Of a stretch of 64,000 bases of DNA, positions 17,110 to 26,728 are shown piece by piece; position 1 is the stretch's first letter; every line of letters starts with the position of its first letter. Origin of the DNA: an uncultured Pelagibacteraceae bacterium (GTDB lineage Bacteria; Pseudomonadota; Alphaproteobacteria; Pelagibacterales; Pelagibacteraceae); NCBI GenBank assembly GCA_902597695.1, contig CACJYH010000001.1:1-64000 (forward strand), read 5' to 3'. Under the pieces are notes generated by a model. It was given only the letters and a program-made list of their open reading frames with translations. It was not told where the DNA came from and did not search any database. The translations under genes were made by a program, and so were the position numbers.

Positions 17110-18661
17110 TAAGAATTTGAACAAAATCTTAATAATAGATTTTGGTTCACAATTTACTCAGTTAATAGCTAGGCGAATTAGAGAGTTAGGAGTTTATTCC
17201 GAAATTATAAGTCATAAAAAGGTTAAAAATAAAAATATTGATAATTCAATTAAAGGAATAATTTTATCAGGCGGACCATTAAATGTTTACCAAATTAATA
17301 AATATTCTTTTGATAAAAGGATCATCGAAAATCAAATACCAGTCTTAGGTATTTGTTTTGGTCATCAAATTTTATCAAAACTTAATGGTGGCAGAGTTAA
17401 ACAATCAAAATATAGAGAGTTTGGATTAGCAAATATTCGGAAAAAGAGGGAAAGTATTTTGATAAAAAACTTCTTTAATAAAAAAAATATTAATAAAGTT
17501 TGGATGAGTCATGCTGATCAAGTTTCGAAACTTCCCAAAAATTTTAACGTTATTGCCTCAAGTCAAAACTCAAAATTTGCTATTATCGAAAATAAGAAAA
17601 AAAATTTTTATGGTGTTCAGTTTCATCCCGAAGTTACCCATACAGAAAATGGAAAAAAATTAATAAATAATTTTATATTCTTGATATGTAAAATTAAAAG
17701 AAATTGGTCATCAAAAGATCAAAAGATTAAATTGATAAAAGATGTTCAAAATTTAGTCGGTAAAAATAAAGTAATATGTGCATTATCAGGTGGAGTTGAT
17801 AGCAGTGTTGTCGCTCAACTATTGAATAAAGCAATTGGTAAAAAATTATTTTGTATCTTCGTTAATACGGGTCTGCTTAGAAAAAATGAGGAGATACAAG
17901 TAGTTAAAACTTTCAAAAAAAAATTGAAAATAAATCTAATTTATGTAAATGCAGAGAATGAATTTTTGAGAAAGCTCAACAATGTTTCTGACCCAGAGAA
18001 AAAAAGAAAAATAATTGGAAATTTATTTATCAAAATTTTTGAGAGATATGCTAAAAGAATAAAAAATGTAAAATTTTTAGCACAAGGAACGCTCTATCCA
18101 GATCTTATTGAAAGTAAGTCAGTGACTGGAAGCCAAACCTCAAAGATCAAATCTCATCATAATGTAGGTGGTTTACCAAAGAAAATGAAACTTAAATTGG
18201 TAGAACCATTGAAATTTTTATTTAAAGATGAGGTTAGAAAATTAGGATTAGAACTAAAACTTAGTAAAGAAATTATTTCAAGACATCCGTTTCCAGGACC
18301 TGGACTGGCGATCAGAATGCCTGGCATTATTACTAAAGAAAAAATCAAAATTTTAAAAGAAGCTGACAATTATTTTATTCAAGCTTTAAGAGAGCACAAT
18401 TTATATAATAAAATTTGGCAAGCCTATGCTGCATTGCTTCCAGTCAAAACAGTAGGGGTCATGGGGGATAATCGAACTTATGAATATTTGTGTTTATTAA
18501 GAGCAATTACATCTGAGGATGGAATGACAGCTGATTTTTATGATTTTAAAAAATCATTTATTCAAATGATTTCAAATAAAATTGTAAATAGCATAAGAGG
18601 AGTAAATAGAGTAGTTTATGATGTTACATCTAAACCGCCGAGCACTATTGAGTTAGAATAA
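17099..18661 (+). CDS. guaA: GMP synthase (glutamine-hydrolysing)
   Basis: Converts XMP to GMP with glutamine and ATP. The class I glutamine amidotransferase domain has the nucleophile C86 (GICFGHQ) and the His-Glu pair in FHPEVTHTE around residue 175. The ATP pyrophosphatase domain has the loop SGGVDSS around residue 230, and the dimerisation domain ends in the conserved KPPSTIELE. Full length at 520 residues. It overlaps the TPR gene by 11 bases. With guaB it forms the complete IMP-to-GMP branch in one transcript. Confidence 0.97.
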   Translation: MSLDKNLNKILIIDFGSQFTQLIARRIRELGVYSEIISHKKVKNKNIDNSIKGIILSGGPLNVYQINKYSFDKRIIENQIPVLGICFGHQILSKLNGGRVKQSKYREFGLANIRKKRESILIKNFFNKKNINKVWMSHADQVSKLPKNFNVIASSQNSKFAIIENKKKNFYGVQFHPEVTHTENGKKLINNFIFLICKIKRNWSSKDQKIKLIKDVQNLVGKNKVICALSGGVDSSVVAQLLNKAIGKKLFCIFVNTGLLRKNEEIQVVKTFKKKLKINLIYVNAENEFLRKLNNVSDPEKKRKIIGNLFIKIFERYAKRIKNVKFLAQGTLYPDLIESKSVTGSQTSKIKSHHNVGGLPKKMKLKLVEPLKFLFKDEVRKLGLELKLSKEIISRHPFPGPGLAIRMPGIITKEKIKILKEADNYFIQALREHNLYNKIWQAYAALLPVKTVGVMGDNRTYEYLCLLRAITSEDGMTADFYDFKKSFIQMISNKIVNSIRGVNRVVYDVTSKPPSTIELE

Positions 18662-18670
18662 TTAAATTTT

Positions 18671-19537
18671 ATGAATGATGCGTCTAAAAAACTTTTTAAT
18701 ATTATACGTAAGAATAAAATTGATTGTAAATTTACAATTATAGAAATTGGTGCGCTAGAGTTATCAAAAAAAGAACCCTTTTACGAGTTATTAGAACATT
18801 TTCCTAAAAGTAAAATCATAGGCTTTGAAATTGAGGAAAATGTATGTGATGAAATGAATCTAAAAGCCCCTAAAGGTGTGGAATATTATCCACATGCCCT
18901 TGGAGAAAAAAATGAGAGGAAAAAATTATATAATACAGAACATCCTATGTGCACTAGTTTATATAAACCAAATGAAAAATTAATTCGTTTGTATAACAAC
19001 TTGGAATTTGCATATTTAAAAGGTGAGACCGAAACTGATACAATTACTCTTGATACTTTTGTTGGTAAATACAACATAGAGGATATAGATTTTATTAAAA
19101 TAGATGTTCAGGGAGCTGAATTAGATATTTTTAAAGGAGGCAAGAATGTACTCAAAAATGTCATAAAAATAGTTTGTGAGGTTGAATTTGTGCCACTTTA
19201 TGAGTCTCAACCACTCTTTGGAGATATATGCAGCTTTTTAAAACATTATGATCTAATGTTTAACAAATTTCTAGGGTTTGGTGGCAGAACCCTTAAACCA
19301 TTAATTGCAAATGAAGGTCCTAACGCAATATCACAATATATGTGGTCCGATGCAATATTTATACCCGATGTTGAAAAACTTCAAAATTTAAGTGATGAAA
19401 AATTATTAAGGTTGAGTTTATTGTCAGCTATTTATAATAGTATAGACCTAGCTTACTTTTGTTTATTGATTTATGATAAACGAAATTCTTCTAATATAGC
19501 TAAGGATTGGATAAATCCACAAAATGGAAAAAATTAA
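18671..19537 (+). CDS. FkbM-family SAM-dependent methyltransferase
   Basis: FkbM-type O-methyltransferase fold. The early FTIIEIGALE strand and IGFEIE are SAM-site elements, and the family signature appears as FIKIDVQGAELDIFKGG near residue 140. It has 288 residues and no membrane segment. Family members methylate sugars, lipids or small molecules. The substrate here is unknown. It starts 9 bases after guaA and overlaps panB by 14 bases, so it is part of the long operon, although no pathway link to either is clear. Confidence 0.8.
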   Translation: MNDASKKLFNIIRKNKIDCKFTIIEIGALELSKKEPFYELLEHFPKSKIIGFEIEENVCDEMNLKAPKGVEYYPHALGEKNERKKLYNTEHPMCTSLYKPNEKLIRLYNNLEFAYLKGETETDTITLDTFVGKYNIEDIDFIKIDVQGAELDIFKGGKNVLKNVIKIVCEVEFVPLYESQPLFGDICSFLKHYDLMFNKFLGFGGRTLKPLIANEGPNAISQYMWSDAIFIPDVEKLQNLSDEKLLRLSLLSAIYNSIDLAYFCLLIYDKRNSSNIAKDWINPQNGKN

Positions 19538-20294
19538 AAAAATTCAAAATAAAAAAAACAAATCAAAAATTGTTTGTCTCACTGCTTATTCAAAAAATTT
19601 TGCTGAAGAAATAGATAAATATGTTGATATAGTTTTAGTAGGAGACTCTCTTGGTTCAGTTTTATATAATTATCCATCAACAAAAAAAGTCACCCTGACC
19701 GAAATGATTAATCATTCAAAAAGTGTAAGATTAGGTGTAAAAAAAAGTTTGATGGTAGTCGATATGCCTTACAAAACTTACGAAACTAAAAATCTAGCAT
19801 TAAAAAATGCAAAAAATATTATTAAAGAGACAAAATGTGATGCAGTTAAACTTGAGGGTGGAAAAAAAGTAATTGAACAAATAAAATTTTTGATTAAAAA
19901 CAATATACCTGTAATGGGACATCTTGGATTACTCCCACAATCTACAAAAAAATTTAAATCTAAGGGCAAAACGAATAAAGAAGTAAAACAACTTATTAAT
20001 GAGTCGATACTGCTTCAGGAATGTGGAGTCTTTGCTATTGTTTTAGAGTGCGTGAAAACATCAATCGCAAAAAGAATTTCGCAAAATTTGAATATACCAA
20101 CAATTGGAATTGGTTCATCTGTTCATTGCGATGGTCAGGTTCTTGTTACGGATGACTTAATTGGTTTAAATCAAACAAAAATAAAATTTGTTAAACAATT
20201 TTTAAACGTAAAAAAATATATCAATGCTGGATTAAGAAAATATGCTTCAGAGGTAAGATCTAAGAAATATCCAACTAAAAAACATTCGTATTAA
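19524..20294 (+). CDS. panB: 3-methyl-2-oxobutanoate hydroxymethyltransferase
   Basis: First step of pantothenate synthesis: adds a hydroxymethyl group from methylene-THF to ketoisovalerate. The (beta/alpha)8 family motifs are visible: VLVGDSLGSVLYNYPST, VKLEGGKKV, GHLGLLPQS and IPTIGIGSSVHCDGQVLV. The 256-residue length is normal. The start overlaps the FkbM gene by 14 bases. Its stop TAA and the stop of the convergent terC share the palindrome TTAA. panC and panD are not in the window. Confidence 0.95.
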   Translation: MEKIKKIQNKKNKSKIVCLTAYSKNFAEEIDKYVDIVLVGDSLGSVLYNYPSTKKVTLTEMINHSKSVRLGVKKSLMVVDMPYKTYETKNLALKNAKNIIKETKCDAVKLEGGKKVIEQIKFLIKNNIPVMGHLGLLPQSTKKFKSKGKTNKEVKQLINESILLQECGVFAIVLECVKTSIAKRISQNLNIPTIGIGSSVHCDGQVLVTDDLIGLNQTKIKFVKQFLNVKKYINAGLRKYASEVRSKKYPTKKHSY

Positions 20295-20902
20295 AAATAT
20301 TTTTTAAATTGTTCGTTGATCGATAAAATTTCTAAGTCTACTAAACCTCCAATTACTAGTTGAAGGGCTACTAAAAGAATAAAACCTAAACCAACATAGG
20401 CAATCCATAAATGTTTTTGAATATAACTTGCAAGATATGTTGCCATTGCTCCTGTTAAAATTACTGATAAAACAAGTCCAAATATCATAAAGCCAAAATT
20501 ACCTTTAGCAGCTCCAACTACACCTATCACATTGTCAAAACTGATCGTTATATCTGCAAATAAAACTTTATAAACACTTTGAATATAAGATGGTTCTTTA
20601 GATTTTTTTGTTGGCGACTTTACTTTCTTTATTTCAAAAAGATCCTTTCTTAAATCATTAACGATCCAGATTAAAAGTAAACCACCTAAAATTTTAATAA
20701 AATAAAATTTGAACAAGTAAGTTGCAAATAACGCAAAAATAACTTTAAATATTAAAGCCCCAGCCACTCCCCATAAAATAATTTGTCTTCTATGTTTTGG
20801 TGCAAAGTTCGCTGCAATCAAGCCAATGATGATTGCATTATCTGCTGCCAAGATTATATCTATAAAAATAATCTGAACTAATATGAGTGCTTCCTCTAAC
20901 AA
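20291..20902 (-). CDS. TerC-family integral membrane protein
   Basis: 203-residue membrane protein with about seven hydrophobic helices. It has the TerC acidic motifs in membrane segments: DIILAADNAI near residue 15 and DITISFDNVIGV near residue 115. TerC/YjbE/Alx relatives have been linked to manganese export and metal loading of secreted enzymes. The exact ion is not readable from sequence. A basic cytoplasmic loop (KKVKSPTKKSK) lies mid-protein. The start codon appears to be TTG at 20902. There is no closer ATG. Confidence 0.85.
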   Translation of the reverse strand: MLEEALILVQIIFIDIILAADNAIIIGLIAANFAPKHRRQIILWGVAGALIFKVIFALFATYLFKFYFIKILGGLLLIWIVNDLRKDLFEIKKVKSPTKKSKEPSYIQSVYKVLFADITISFDNVIGVVGAAKGNFGFMIFGLVLSVILTGAMATYLASYIQKHLWIAYVGLGFILLVALQLVIGGLVDLEILSINEQFKKYF

Positions 20903-21015
20903 AGTAAGAGCATAGTATAAAATATTTAAAATAATTCAATTAAAAGTAGTATTATTTTTTTATTGATAATTATTTTAATACATAATGAAATAGTCTTAAT
21001 AAAAATGGAGGTCAA

Positions 21016-21987
21016 ATGAAATTCTTAAAATATTTATCAACTATTTTAGTTTCATTAATTTTGTCAATTAATCTTGCAATTGCAGAGAAATGGGACATGG
21101 CTCTAGCTTATGGAGCAGGGAACTTTCATTCTGCAAACGCAGCTGAATTCGCAAAAAATGTTACTGAAAAAAGTGGTGGAAAGTTAACAATTGTAACACA
21201 CCCTGGTGGTTCGTTGTTTAAAGGTGGAGAAATTTTTAGAGCAGTTAGAACAGGTCAAGCTCAAATTGGTGAGAGATTTATGTCAGCTTTAGGAAAAGAG
21301 GATCCACTTTTAGAAGTAGACTCTCAACCATTCTTAGCAACGTCTTACGCTGATGCAATGAAGTTATATAAAGCGTCAAAAGATGAAATCGTTAAAGGAT
21401 TAGACGAGAAAGGCTTAGTATTTCTTTATGCTGTGCCGTGGCCAGCACAAGGCTTGTATAGCAAAAAGGAAATTAACTCTGTTGAAGATTTAAAAGGTCT
21501 TAAATTTAGAGCTTATAATTCTGCTACCATAAGGATTGCTGAGCTAACAGGCATGGCTCCTACAAAAATAGAGGCTGCTGAAATTAGTCAGGCGTTTTCT
21601 ACAGGTGCAGTAGAAAGTATGATCACATCACCGACTACAGGTAAAAACTCAAAAATTTGGGAAAATGGTGTGAAATATTTTTATGATATTGCAGCTTGGT
21701 TTCCAAAAAATATGATAATTGTGAACAAAGATGCTTGGAATAAATTAGATCAGGCAACTAAAGATCTTGTTATGAAACAAGCAGCTTTAGCTGAAAGAAA
21801 AGGTTGGCAATTATCAAAACAAGGGAACGTTGGGGATAAAAAAGCTTTAGCTGATGCTGGTATGGTAGTCGGTAAAGTAAATGCACCACTTCAAGCTCAT
21901 TTTGAAAAAGTTGGAGAGACTATGGCCAAGGAATGGTCTCAAAAAGCTGGTTCAAGAGGAGCTGCTGTTTTATCAAGTTATAAATAA
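21016..21987 (+). CDS. TRAP transporter substrate-binding protein (DctP family)
   Basis: Periplasmic receptor of a tripartite ATP-independent transporter. The signal peptide ends AIA at residue 23. The mature DctP fold includes HPGGSLFKGGEIFRAVRTGQAQIG and the conserved LKFRAYN segment, whose arginine binds the substrate carboxylate in characterised members. 323 residues. A strong Shine-Dalgarno GGAGG (21007-21011) precedes the ATG by 4 bases, one of the best in the window, which fits high expression. The ligand is not readable. A carboxylate or amino-acid derivative is likely. Confidence 0.93.
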   Translation: MKFLKYLSTILVSLILSINLAIAEKWDMALAYGAGNFHSANAAEFAKNVTEKSGGKLTIVTHPGGSLFKGGEIFRAVRTGQAQIGERFMSALGKEDPLLEVDSQPFLATSYADAMKLYKASKDEIVKGLDEKGLVFLYAVPWPAQGLYSKKEINSVEDLKGLKFRAYNSATIRIAELTGMAPTKIEAAEISQAFSTGAVESMITSPTTGKNSKIWENGVKYFYDIAAWFPKNMIIVNKDAWNKLDQATKDLVMKQAALAERKGWQLSKQGNVGDKKALADAGMVVGKVNAPLQAHFEKVGETMAKEWSQKAGSRGAAVLSSYK

Positions 21988-22001
21988 TTCAATTCTTAAA
22001 A

Positions 22002-22032
22002 TTAAGGCCACTTAAAATTTGAGTGGCCTTAA
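22002..22032 (+). terminator. Intercistronic hairpin between dctP and dctQ
   Basis: Perfect 11-pair stem (TTAAGGCCACT with AGTGGCCTTAA) and a 9-base loop in the 51-base gap after dctP. No T-run follows before the next start at 22039. It most likely stops 3' exonucleases or causes partial termination, giving more receptor than permease. Confidence 0.7.
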
Positions 22033-22038
22033 CTTATT

Positions 22039-22521
22039 ATGTTAAAATCACTAGATAGAAATTTAAATAAACTCTACAAATTTTCAGGTTATGTTGCTGC
22101 TTTTTTTTTAATTTTGGTAGCAGTTTTTATTCTTATTGGTATCTCATCGAGAATATTTGGTTTTTATATAAGAGGTCTTGCTGAGTATTCAGGTTATTGT
22201 ATGGCTGCCGCATCTTTTTTTGCGTTAGCTTACACATTTGTAGAAGGGGGACATATTAGAATTACGCTTTTCTTAGAAAAATTATCAGGTGCAAAGAAAA
22301 AATTTATTGAAACCTGGTGTTTAAGTATCGCAAGCTTTTTTTCAGGATACCTAGCTTTTTACTTCGTTAAAATGTTAATTATTTCTTATAAATTTCAAGA
22401 ACGAAGTGAAGGAGCAGATGAAATTTTGATTTGGATTCCTCAAACAAGTGTAGCTATCGGATCAACAATTTTTTTTATAAGCGTTTTTCATCAATTTATT
22501 TTAATCATCAAAAAGGATTAA
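22039..22521 (+). CDS. TRAP transporter small permease (DctQ family)
   Basis: 160-residue protein with four membrane helices and the DctQ signature region around RGLAEYSGYCMAAASFFALAY, followed by FVEGGHIRITLF. It partners the large permease, whose gene starts immediately after its stop. It helps dock the substrate-loaded receptor. Confidence 0.92.
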   Translation: MLKSLDRNLNKLYKFSGYVAAFFLILVAVFILIGISSRIFGFYIRGLAEYSGYCMAAASFFALAYTFVEGGHIRITLFLEKLSGAKKKFIETWCLSIASFFSGYLAFYFVKMLIISYKFQERSEGADEILIWIPQTSVAIGSTIFFISVFHQFILIIKKD

Positions 22522-23832
22522 ATGACCGAAATACTTTTAACAATTTTCTTTATCAGCGTTTTGCTATTTTTTTTAGGATCTGGAATTTGGGTTGCGTTAA
22601 GTATGATTGGGGTATCGGCTATTGGCATGATGCTATTTACCTCAAGACCAGTTGGTGATGCAATGGCCACGACAATATGGGGCACATCTTCCTCTTGGAC
22701 ACTAACCGCATTACCACTATTTGTCTGGATGGGTGAGATTTTATTTAGGACAAAACTTTCTGAAAATTTATTCAAAGGATTATCTCCTTGGATGCAAAAA
22801 TTACCGGGAGGTTTAATCCATGTTAACGTTGTTGGATGTGCATTATTTGCAGCAATTTCAGGCTCTTCAGCAGCAACTGTTGCAACAGTAGGCAAGATGT
22901 CTATTCCCGAATTAAGGAAAAGAAATTATCCAGAAAAAATCTTACTAGGTAGTTTAGCGGGTTCGGGAACATTAGGTTTACTGATACCACCGTCAATTAT
23001 ATTGATTATCTATGGCGTTGCTGTCCAAGAGTCTATCGCAAAATTATTTATTGCCGGAATTATTCCTGGAATAATGATTGCACTTATATTTATGTCTTAC
23101 GTAATTATTTGGTCTTTAATCAATAAAAAATCTATGCCAAAAATTATTGAGGAGTACTCATTTTTCGAAAAAATTAAAAGATCAAAACAACTTTTGCCAG
23201 TTATAATTTTAATATTAGCTGTTATAGGATCGATATATACAGGAATTGCAACAGCTACTGAAGCGGCTTCATTAGGAGTAGTTGGAGCATTAATATTATC
23301 TTACTTTCAAAAAAGTTTAACATTAAAAACTTTTAAATCCTCTTTACTTGGAGCAACCAAAACCTCTTGTATGATCGCTTTTATTTTAGCAGGTTCAACA
23401 TTTTTATCTTTAGCAATGGGGTTTACTGGATTGCCAAGAAATCTTGCTCTCTGGATCCAAAATATGGAATTATCTCCATATGTTTTGATATTTGTCTTAA
23501 TGATCTTTTATATAATTTTAGGAATGTTTCTTGATGGTATTTCAGCAGTTGTTTTAACAATGGCAATCATTGAGCCCATGATTAGACAAGCAGGTTTTGA
23601 TATGATTTGGTTTGGTATTTTTTTAGTCATTGTTGTTGAGATGGCACAAATCACCCCGCCTGTTGGTTTTAATTTATTTGTACTTCAAGGCATGGCAAAA
23701 AAAGATATGGGGTACATTGCAAGGAGTGCTTTCCCATTATTCTTGCTAATGGTCCTAGCAGTTATATTAGTTGTGATCTTTCCAGAAATAGCTTTATGGA
23801 TGCCAGAGCAAATGATTAAAAATATAAATTAG
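22522..23832 (+). CDS. TRAP transporter large permease (DctM family)
   Basis: Sodium-coupled membrane subunit with 436 residues and about 12 hydrophobic segments. DctM motifs are present: GSSAATVATVGKMSIPE, GSGTLGLLIPPSI, ATEAASLGVVGA and ITPPVGFNLFVLQG. Its stop overlaps the convergent TPR gene by 4 bases (TTAG). Together with the two preceding genes it forms a complete TRAP uptake system, which uses an ion gradient in place of ATP. Confidence 0.95.
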   Translation: MTEILLTIFFISVLLFFLGSGIWVALSMIGVSAIGMMLFTSRPVGDAMATTIWGTSSSWTLTALPLFVWMGEILFRTKLSENLFKGLSPWMQKLPGGLIHVNVVGCALFAAISGSSAATVATVGKMSIPELRKRNYPEKILLGSLAGSGTLGLLIPPSIILIIYGVAVQESIAKLFIAGIIPGIMIALIFMSYVIIWSLINKKSMPKIIEEYSFFEKIKRSKQLLPVIILILAVIGSIYTGIATATEAASLGVVGALILSYFQKSLTLKTFKSSLLGATKTSCMIAFILAGSTFLSLAMGFTGLPRNLALWIQNMELSPYVLIFVLMIFYIILGMFLDGISAVVLTMAIIEPMIRQAGFDMIWFGIFLVIVVEMAQITPPVGFNLFVLQGMAKKDMGYIARSAFPLFLLMVLAVILVVIFPEIALWMPEQMIKNIN

Positions 23833-24314
23833 TATTTTGATTTTTCGCCAGCTATAACAGCTTTTAGTTGATCATATTCTTCACAATTACAACCCTCTAA
23901 AACTCCAAGCCTTTCAACTGCAAGATTATGTCTGTTAGTTGCAACATACAATTCACCAAGATATTCATTAATACCTTTATGTTTTGGATCAATAGCTAAA
24001 CCTTGAAGATAATACTTTTCACCATTCTCAAAATCACCCAGCTTTCTAGTTGTGAAACCTAAGTAGTTAAGAGTATCAGCTTTACCAGGTTTTTTTTCAT
24101 TTGATTTGATTAAAAGCTTCTGCGCTTTTGCATAACTTTTTTGCGCTTTTTCTAATTTTCCTTTTTTTTCGTATTTTTTAGCACTTTTAATATGCACCAC
24201 CGCTTTATCATAGTTTGTTTTTGTTGAACTTGATCCGCTAGAAGACGAACCAGCTGCAAAAACGTTTGTTGTGATAAAGAAGGCAATAGATAAAGTTAAG
24301 ATAATTTTTTTCAT
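23829..24314 (-). CDS. Exported TPR-repeat protein
   Basis: 161 residues: a signal peptide ending FA at residue 20, a serine-rich linker (AGSSSSGSSSTKTN), a lysine-rich helical pair, then two clear TPR units around residues 77-145 (for example GKADTLNYLGFTTRKLGD). Near the end CNCEEYDQL carries two cysteines. It is likely a periplasmic scaffold. It is co-directional with pxpA, 1 base downstream of that gene's end, and converges on the TRAP genes, so it may be expressed with pxpA. Confidence 0.78.
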   Translation of the reverse strand: MKKIILTLSIAFFITTNVFAAGSSSSGSSSTKTNYDKAVVHIKSAKKYEKKGKLEKAQKSYAKAQKLLIKSNEKKPGKADTLNYLGFTTRKLGDFENGEKYYLQGLAIDPKHKGINEYLGELYVATNRHNLAVERLGVLEGCNCEEYDQLKAVIAGEKSKY

Positions 24315-24315
24315 A

Positions 24316-25095
24316 TTAAATAAATTTTTTCATTTTGTTTAAAGTTTTTAATTCTAAACCATTTTCAACTAAGTTATCTCTTATCGACTTAGCCGTTGCT
24401 AATGAACTTAGATTGTCACCATGTATACAAACAGAGTCAATTTCACAAGGTATTTGCTTCCCGCTGTGACAATTAAGCGACTGAGTTTGCACCATCTTTA
24501 ATACATGTTTTTTTGCTAGCTCAGGGTCAGTTATTAATGCATGAGATTTCTTTCTCGATACAAGGTTGCCATCATCTTCATAATTTCTGTCAGCAAATAT
24601 TTCACAAGCGAACTTCATATCTAATTTCTTTGCTGCTTCTTGCATTTTTGATCCAGTAGGTACGAGATATATTATGTCTTTATTAATATCCTTAATAGTT
24701 TTGGCTAAAATTGTAGCTAACTCAATATCCTCACATGCCATATTATTTAAGGCCCCATGAGGTTTTACATGAGATACACTTTCTCCATGAGAAGAAGCTA
24801 TTTTTTGAAGAATTTCATATTGATCAATTATAAGTTTTTTTATTTCACTTTCAGAAAGATTCATTCTTTCTCTACCAAAATTTTCTGGATCGTTAAAAGA
24901 AGGATGGGCACCAATACTCACTCCATTTTTTTTGGAAATTTTTACTACTTGATTCATGGTTAGCTCATCTCCAGCGTGATAGCCACAAGCAACATTGGCT
25001 GAATTTACGATTTCTAATAAATCTGGATCATACTTATTGGAGTGATGTTTTGATTTTTCACCTAAATCACAATTTATATTAATTTCCATACTCAT
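24316..25095 (-). CDS. pxpA: 5-oxoprolinase subunit A (LamB/YcsF family)
   Basis: Subunit of the ATP-dependent prokaryotic 5-oxoprolinase, which opens pyroglutamate to glutamate. Family motifs are clear: INCDLGE at the N-terminus, NVACGYHAGD, GAHPSFND.ENFGR-type region, VKPHGALNN, EIFADRNYEDDG and SVCIHGDN near the end. I placed the start at the ATG giving MSMEININCDLGE. A further ATG at 25113 would add six residues (MLYLQI) with no family match and would leave no room for a promoter. It is divergent from pxpB, with only 21 bases between starts. Confidence 0.92.
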   Translation of the reverse strand: MSMEININCDLGEKSKHHSNKYDPDLLEIVNSANVACGYHAGDELTMNQVVKISKKNGVSIGAHPSFNDPENFGRERMNLSESEIKKLIIDQYEILQKIASSHGESVSHVKPHGALNNMACEDIELATILAKTIKDINKDIIYLVPTGSKMQEAAKKLDMKFACEIFADRNYEDDGNLVSRKKSHALITDPELAKKHVLKMVQTQSLNCHSGKQIPCEIDSVCIHGDNLSSLATAKSIRDNLVENGLELKTLNKMKKFI

Positions 25096-25103
25096 AATTT
25101 GTA

Positions 25104-25111
25104 AGTATAAC
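25104..25111. promoter_or_regulatory. Overlapping divergent -10 elements between pxpA and pxpB
   Basis: In the 21-base gap the minus strand reads TATACT (25104-25109) and the plus strand TATAAC (25106-25111). For the plus strand a -35-like TTTCCA lies 17 bases upstream (25083-25088), inside pxpA. For the minus strand I find no well-spaced -35. Both messages would be nearly leaderless. Opposing use of the same bases could couple the two directions. Confidence 0.3.
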
Positions 25112-25116
25112 ATGGC

Positions 25117-25791
25117 ATGATTAAAAATATATCAAATCTTGGTGACGCAGCTTTGTATTGTGATTTCGGGTCTGAGGTAAACAAAGAAATAAATAGTAAA
25201 GTAATACGATATTTTAAAAGTATTCAAAAAAAAAATATTGATGGGATCAATAACTTAACTCCCTCATATAATAAATTAATTATTTCATTCGATCTACGAA
25301 AAAAAAATTTTCAAACGATCAAAAAATTAATCGAAAATTTAGATATTACTAATGATGATGAATTAGAGACAAATAGAATTAAGATACCTGTTTGTTGTGA
25401 TGAAAATTTTTCATTAGATATAAAAAGATTAGAGGAAAAGTTACAAATAACTCGTGATAAAATCTATGAGAAATTTTTTGGTAAGGAATTTTTTTGTTAT
25501 ATGACTGGTTTTATCGCAGGTATGCCTTTTCTTGGTGATCTGGAAAATGAGTTGCAGGCAAAACGTTTGGAAACACCGAGAGTAAAAGTGCCTAAGGGCT
25601 CAGTTGGATTAACAGAACAATTTGCAAATGTTTATACATTTGAAAGTCCTGGTGGGTGGAATATCATTGGAAATACACCACAAGTTATTTTTGATAGCAC
25701 TAATGAGAATAATCCAAATTTAATTAATCCAGGTGATGTAGTTACTTTCGAGCAAATTACTAAAGATCAATATTACAATAACAATGAATAA
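25117..25791 (+). CDS. pxpB: 5-oxoprolinase subunit B (KipI family)
   Basis: 224-residue KipI-like subunit with the typical start (LGDAALYCDFG), ITPSYN-like core (NNLTPSYNKLIISFD) and the C-terminal signature around FCYMTGFIAGMPFLGDL and VYTFESPGGWNIIG. It works with PxpA and PxpC. KipI of Bacillus also inhibits a sporulation kinase, but that role does not apply here. It overlaps pxpC by 8 bases. Confidence 0.92.
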   Translation: MIKNISNLGDAALYCDFGSEVNKEINSKVIRYFKSIQKKNIDGINNLTPSYNKLIISFDLRKKNFQTIKKLIENLDITNDDELETNRIKIPVCCDENFSLDIKRLEEKLQITRDKIYEKFFGKEFFCYMTGFIAGMPFLGDLENELQAKRLETPRVKVPKGSVGLTEQFANVYTFESPGGWNIIGNTPQVIFDSTNENNPNLINPGDVVTFEQITKDQYYNNNE

Positions 25792-26728
25792 AAATTATTT
25801 TGAAATAAAAAGAGCTGGAATAAACACAACATTTCAAGATCAAGGTAGAGACAATCTTTATCATATTGGTATTCCATTTAGTGGAGCAATGGATAATAGA
25901 AATTTTCAAATTTCTAACAAACTTGTTGGTAATCAAGTAAATTTTCCAATAATTGAATTTGCTTATCAAGGTCCTTTGTTAAAGTATTTTGGTGAAAAGA
26001 TTAATTTTGCAATTACGGGAGATGTAAAATTTATAATTAGAAAAAAAAATAATGCTATCGAAGGAACTTGTTATCAATCTTTCACTTTAGAAAATGGTGA
26101 TGAATTGGATATTATAAGCACTAATAAATCTGTTTATGGATATTTAGCAGTAAGTGGTGAATTTGATGTAAATTATCAATGGTCAAGTTGCTCTGTTAAC
26201 ACAAAAGCAAATATCGGTGCAAATAATGGAAAAAAAATAGAAGATGGACAAAAGATTTATATTTTAAATATCAATAAAAATTTAAGTGATAAAAAATTAA
26301 ATTACATTAATACAAAAATTGAAAATATCAGAGTTATCCAAGGAACAAATTTTGACTATTTTTCTGACGAAGGAAAAAAGATTTTTTTTGAGAAAGAATT
26401 TGTAATATCAAAATTATCAGATCGTATGGGTATGAGACTAGAAGGACCAAAAATAAAAAATATTGTTGATACCAATATTAAATCGGAAGGTTTATTAAAA
26501 GGTGTTATTCAAGTACCAGCAGATGGAAATCCAATAATTATGCTTTCAGATCATGGCACTATTGGAGGTTATCCTAAAATAGGAGTTGTTATCAGTGCAG
26601 ATTATGACAAGTTGGTTCAATTAACCCCAGGTTCAAAGATTAAATTTAAAAAAGTCGAATTAGCTGATGCAGAAACATTATTTAAACTATATGACATGGA
26701 GACACAAAATTTAATTTCACAAATTTAA
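25784..26728 (+). CDS. pxpC: 5-oxoprolinase subunit C (KipA family)
   Basis: 314-residue biotin-dependent-carboxylase-like subunit of 5-oxoprolinase. Motifs: GINTTFQDQGRDNLYHIGIPFSGAMD at the N-terminus (read as two pieces of one conserved stretch), the middle RVIQGTNFDYF, SDRMGMRLEGP, and IQVPADGNPIIMLSDHGTIGGYPKIG near the end. With PxpA and PxpB the complete enzyme is encoded here. Its stop shares one base with the start of the EamA carrier, which suggests a linked transport role. Confidence 0.92.
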   Translation: MNKNYFEIKRAGINTTFQDQGRDNLYHIGIPFSGAMDNRNFQISNKLVGNQVNFPIIEFAYQGPLLKYFGEKINFAITGDVKFIIRKKNNAIEGTCYQSFTLENGDELDIISTNKSVYGYLAVSGEFDVNYQWSSCSVNTKANIGANNGKKIEDGQKIYILNINKNLSDKKLNYINTKIENIRVIQGTNFDYFSDEGKKIFFEKEFVISKLSDRMGMRLEGPKIKNIVDTNIKSEGLLKGVIQVPADGNPIIMLSDHGTIGGYPKIGVVISADYDKLVQLTPGSKIKFKKVELADAETLFKLYDMETQNLISQI

